Shown one piece after another: positions 33,485 to 64,000 of a stretch of DNA of 64,000 nucleotides; positions within the stretch are counted from its first letter, which is position 1, and every line of letters starts with the position of its first letter. The notes below the pieces were generated by a model. It saw only the letters and a list, made by a program, of their open reading frames with translations, ran no database searches and had not been told where the DNA came from. The DNA comes from Aporrectodea caliginosa (taxonomy: Eukaryota; Annelida; Clitellata; Crassiclitellata; Lumbricidae), in the NCBI GenBank assembly GCA_020284085.1, contig JACEVL010000992.1, positions 40,149 to 104,148 of the forward strand. Direction: 5' to 3'. Made by a program: the position numbers and the translations under genes.

Positions 33485-35635
33485 TAAATAGTTGTAGTTC
33501 TATAAAAATGTACTAGAGGCTATGTATTGAGTTCAGCGATGCTAGTTAGGTGACGGTAGTTTAAGCTATTAATGTTAATTAATTAAACTAGCATCGAAAC
33601 CAGGAACTTAGGTAATAAAATATTAGATTCGGTTCTGGGTTATTTGTAGTTCGAGGCTAATGCGATTGTACGGCATACATCTTGACAGATTATCGAGAAA
33701 CTGTTGTCTGTTCGCCTACCTGGCACTACGGTTACTGTGGGCTACTAAAATTGCATTGAAAGATTTAGCTGGGCTGTGGACGGCGTGAGTTATGGACGTT
33801 TCGTTACCGTCCGTTGTACAGGCCCATTCCTGGTCATTTCGATCAATAAAGATTAAATTCGATAGAAACGATCAGATTTTCGTATAGCAGGAACTGTCTA
33901 ATTGCTCAATCGATTAGGCTATATATTACAGGACGTTGTAAACCTCGAAAAACTGCATCAAACTCACTAGTGGTGATGTGGCTAGCTTGCCTAAAAGCTC
34001 AATGAAGTGAATCGAACGTTGTAACTCGATTAGCGAACTTCGATTGCGAAATAAGACGAACTTGATGAAGTAGGTTTATGAGTTAATGCCTACTATAGAG
34101 TAACTAGACGCTGTTACTTGGAAGGACAGTAATATTGACGAACTTGTAAGGAGTTTAGGCAAAGAACAGACAAGACCGACAACTACGCAAGATTCAACGC
34201 AGAAAACAAGATGGATGCCGATGGCTTACGCACGCGCTTGGACGTGACGAGTGGTAGACGATTCTCGGCACAAAACAACCGATCAGCGGGTTGGTTATGC
34301 TTTAATATGCTAATTAGGTATGATGCCCTAGACGTAGTGCTTGTCAAACTTTTACTAAGTTGATATTGAACTTCTTTGGTGATATGATGCATGTCTGAAC
34401 TTCCCTTATAATAAAACTTTTAATCTTTGACTGAAACGCTATGACATGGCAGACACAGAACTAACCTCGAAAAGTTTGAATTGAATAACAAATCATATGG
34501 GGTATGATCAACACTGGTTCTCTACACTGATGATGGCGAAGAAGACTAGTCATGAATGTTGTGACAATGTCCTTGAACTACACGTTTATGTCTGATAAGA
34601 AACATGCTGAGATGTGCAGTTAGGTTATAATAAAGCGTTAGATGAATATTGCATAGGTTGTATAGATAGATATTAAAATACTTAATTATTTACCAACATC
34701 TAAGAACCAGCATCTTAAGAAAAATAACATGTAGATAGGGTTTTTACAAAGGCGATTCGCAGTCCTTGTCGATGTAAAGCAGGGAGCGATGTCTGACTAA
34801 TTCAAATCTTAACGGTCGGCAAAAGGTCGTGTGCCTTTTGCCGCCTCTGGAGGTAAAGGCTGCGAAGATTTTTTGTTGGAGTTCTGACTGGGAGAAAAAC
34901 AGTGTTCGTTACTAATGACCAGTTCGATTCGTCCACTCCCGATCGATTCGATAAATGAGTTTCTGCAAACTTAGATGAGTTTCTTCAAGTTTAGATCAGT
35001 AGCCATCGCAGATTCGAGTGAAATTAAAAAAGCAACTCAATCTGGCGACGTTTAGAAACAATCGGGGTTTCGAATAACATGAAACTGACACGTTGCGGTC
35101 ACCGAAGTGTGTTAAACCTTCAGCGAGAGTCTGACGATTAGTTTTGAAGCTGTGCGAGGAAGTATTGTAGTGGCGAGTTAAGTTTGTATGAAACTGTGAT
35201 TTAAGAATGGACATTTAAAACTTAAGAGGAAGTCATCGGTCGAACTTTGATGCAATAACAGTGAAAATGACCAAAATATCTAAGAAATAGCGAATATCTT
35301 CCAGACGGGGTAAAATAAGATCCAATCTTCATGAAGCGCGTGTGACAAGGAAGCCTACGAGTGGCAACAAAGATCAAGAAGAATCCGGAGGTGTGTAACT
35401 TATGTCGTAAAATAGTTGCCACAGAATTACGAGATGCTGGTTAGGTAGAATAACTCTAATAGCATTTAATAATAATAAATAATAATAATCTTTTCAGCTA
35501 TGTTAGTTACATAACCAACGCCTGCAACATTCTTCTGGATGATGAGCCATCCGTGAATGAATATCGACGGAACGGGTTGAGTGGTGTTAGGAACGGTCAT
35601 GTTGTCACTCACATAATCAGCTTTGAAGTCTAAGA
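33485..35635. other. No gene recognised
   Basis: Presumed intron or 3' part of the TRPM-like gene. A hydrophobic minus-strand segment at about 35244-35304 is discussed in the findings; it lacks convincing splice sites. Confidence 0.4.
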
Positions 35636-35868
35636 TAGGGGGTCCGGTGGCGCATTGGATAACATCTGGCACAGAGACCGAAAGGTACCGAGTTCGATCC
35701 CCGTTGGGCGGATATGCTTTGTAGGCTGCTATTAGCGCCGTTGTATTTCAGGCTGTCTGTTCTGTTAGTAGTTAAGATTTAAATTGCATAACATGTAAAT
35801 GTACAGCGCAGTGCGTTTGTCAGGCGCTTCAATAAAGAAAAAGATTATTATTATTATTATTTATTTTC
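35636..35868 (+). mobile_element. tRNA-derived SINE (family 2), copy 1
   Basis: The head GGTGGCGCATTGGATAACAT (box A) with GAGTTCGATCCCC (box B) resembles a tRNA-Arg-type promoter. A ~100-bp body follows, then TACAGCGCAGTGCGTTTGTC, AATAAAG and (ATT)n. A second copy lies 299 bp further on. Confidence 0.85.
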
Positions 35869-35934
35869 TAGATCTAGACATTTCATGCAATGATTGTGTG
35901 ATTATACGATGACACTATTTTAATTTAATTATAC

Positions 35935-36141
35935 GGGGGGGCGATAGCGCATTGGATAACATCTGGCGTAGAGAGCGAGAGGTACCGAGTTCGAGCCCCG
36001 TAGGGCGGATATGCTTTGTAGGCTGCTATTAGCGCCGCTGTATTGCAGGCTGTCTGTTCTGTTAGTAGTTAAGATTTAAATGTACAGCGCAGTGCGTTTG
36101 TCAGGCGCTTAATAAAGAAAATATTATTATTATTATTATTA

Positions 36142-36191
<50 letters not shown>

Positions 36192-36212
36192 ATTATTATT
36201 ATTATTATTATT
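35935..36212 (+). mobile_element. tRNA-derived SINE (family 2), copy 2
   Basis: Box A ATAGCGCATTGGATAACAT, box B GAGTTCGAGCCCC, same body minus about 18 bases, tail TACAGCGCAGTGCGTTTGTC, then a long (ATT)n from 36121 to 36212. Confidence 0.87.
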
Positions 36213-36581
36213 AAATAATTCATATACTGAAAGAAGTGTCTGGCATTCTTTACATAGCTGTTACAACCGCTGGATGTAGTAATGATAGGGGCGATATTAT
36301 AAAAAAAAATAACCGGCGTAAGGTATACGCTACAGATAATGATGTGTTAGCGACTTAATTTTTTCTTAATCTCGGTATATGAGAGCGGGCTGCAATTCCT
36401 CTCCATCACTATCTGCTTGGACACTGACAGCATAAGACTCAACGTATTTATTCTACAGCTGAGTTCGCTAGGGCGCGCAAGTAAACAAGAAACCATCTTT
36501 CACCATCGGTTGATGCCTTGTGCATCAAACCACGACGCTATAGAAGTTACAAATTAATTACATCAATCTCGAATATCTTTT

Positions 36582-36655
36582 TCTGCTCTGCCGGGATTGG
36601 AACCAAAACTTCTCGGTTGACAAAACAACACGCTAATCCCTAAACTGTTGAGTGT
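36582..36655 (-). repeat. tRNA-like SINE head, degraded
   Basis: The minus strand shows TTTAGGGATTAGCGTG (box A-like) and TTTTGGTTCCAATCCC (box B-like) at tRNA spacing. There is no good acceptor stem, so this is a pseudo-tRNA rather than a gene. Confidence 0.35.
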
Positions 36656-36703
36656 CTCTAGTATATTAAGTTATTTACATTCTAGTATTTAAAAAAAACT
36701 CAC

Positions 36704-63348
<26,645 letters not shown>

Positions 63349-63484
63349 CTGATTTTGAAACACAATGACGAAACATTTGTTACTTATTCCTTAAATCTCT
63401 GACTTTTGTTACATAACAGTACTACACAACAATGCCCAATTAAAGTGGAGCAGTTAGTCTACACTCTACAGGATCTGTATTCAA

Positions 63485-63720
63485 CACATTTAACATAAAT
63501 ATGCTCGCGTGCATTCCATGCCTCTGCTCCCAAGGAATTGAATCGACTTCCACTCTCTCTTCGTAGTTCAAATTCACTTTCTTCCTTCAAAAGCGGCTCA
63601 AAACTTTTATTTCTCCTTGGCTTTCAGGCACTTGGATATCTAACTGCGTCTTCTCCCCTGGCGGCTAACTCTCCGCGTCTCAGATTCACATTTCGGTGTG
63701 ACCGTGAGCACGTTAAAAAA
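63485..63720 (+). mobile_element. LINE 3' fragment (RT C-terminus)
   Basis: The frame reads ASAPKELNRLPLSLRSSNSL, SSFKSGSKLLFLL, the standard end of CR1/Jockey-type reverse transcriptases, followed by (AAT)n. Confidence 0.65.
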
Positions 63721-63838
<118 letters not shown>

Positions 63839-64000
63839 GTAGCCCAGGACTGAATGACGGCTTTTAAAATGATTGAAACAGCCATTTTTAATAATAATAC
63901 TATTCATAATAATAATAATAATAATAATAATAATATTAATAATAATAATATGTGTAATAATGTGTGTCAACCAATATGTGTAATAATAACCAATGTCAGC

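Overview
This is eukaryotic, intron-containing metazoan DNA of about 37% GC, most likely from a marine invertebrate. The sequence does not fix the phylum. Supporting signs are GT-AG introns, many CR1/Jockey/RTE-type LINEs, two tRNA-derived SINE families, Tc1/mariner, piggyBac and many hAT DNA transposons, long AAT, GATA and TA microsatellites, and no operons. Long open frames made of runs of one amino acid are translated microsatellites. Many other open frames are chance frames beginning at GTG or TTG.

Layout. 184-4530: a structurally complete hAT transposon (15-bp terminal inverted repeats, perfect 8-bp target duplication) encoding an unusual OTU-protease/zinc-finger/hAT transposase, with decayed C2H2 zinc-finger units downstream. 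5876-6318: a TIR element with a telomere-like core. 7.3-10.6 kb: a CR1-like LINE interrupted by a dimeric tRNA-SINE, then a hAT element that holds another LINE piece. 11.8-16.5 kb: LINE ends, an inverted-satellite element around a dead gene, and a foldback MITE. 16.5-25.7 kb: a piggyBac relic split by a hAT, a fairly young LINE split by a mariner-like element, and a LINE split by a hAT. 25.9-29.5 kb: an inverted-repeat element built from ~152-bp tandem units. 31.1-33.4 kb: another hAT relic.

Host gene. On the minus strand between 63.3 and 36.7 kb seven exons with consensus or near-consensus splice sites join in one frame through six phase-compatible junctions. They encode the N-terminal cytoplasmic region of a TRPM (melastatin)-like channel. 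The first exons lie beyond the right edge of the window, and the membrane part was not identified. The 18-kb intron between 58.1 and 40.0 kb holds a minus-strand LINE carrying an RTE insertion and an ~11-kb giant inverted repeat (arms about 44.1-46.6 and 51.5-55.1 kb) whose arms consist of tandem repeats and microsatellites. The spacer between the arms holds satellites and a hAT. Two further hAT elements lie in introns at 59.0-60.4 and 61.5-62.3 kb.

How it fits together: the window is one large gene, or its 5' half, filled by at least eight hAT copies and successive nested insertions. The most notable items are the intact OTU-hAT element, the giant inverted repeat inside the TRPM-like intron, and the LINE and SINE that share one hairpin-forming 3' tail.
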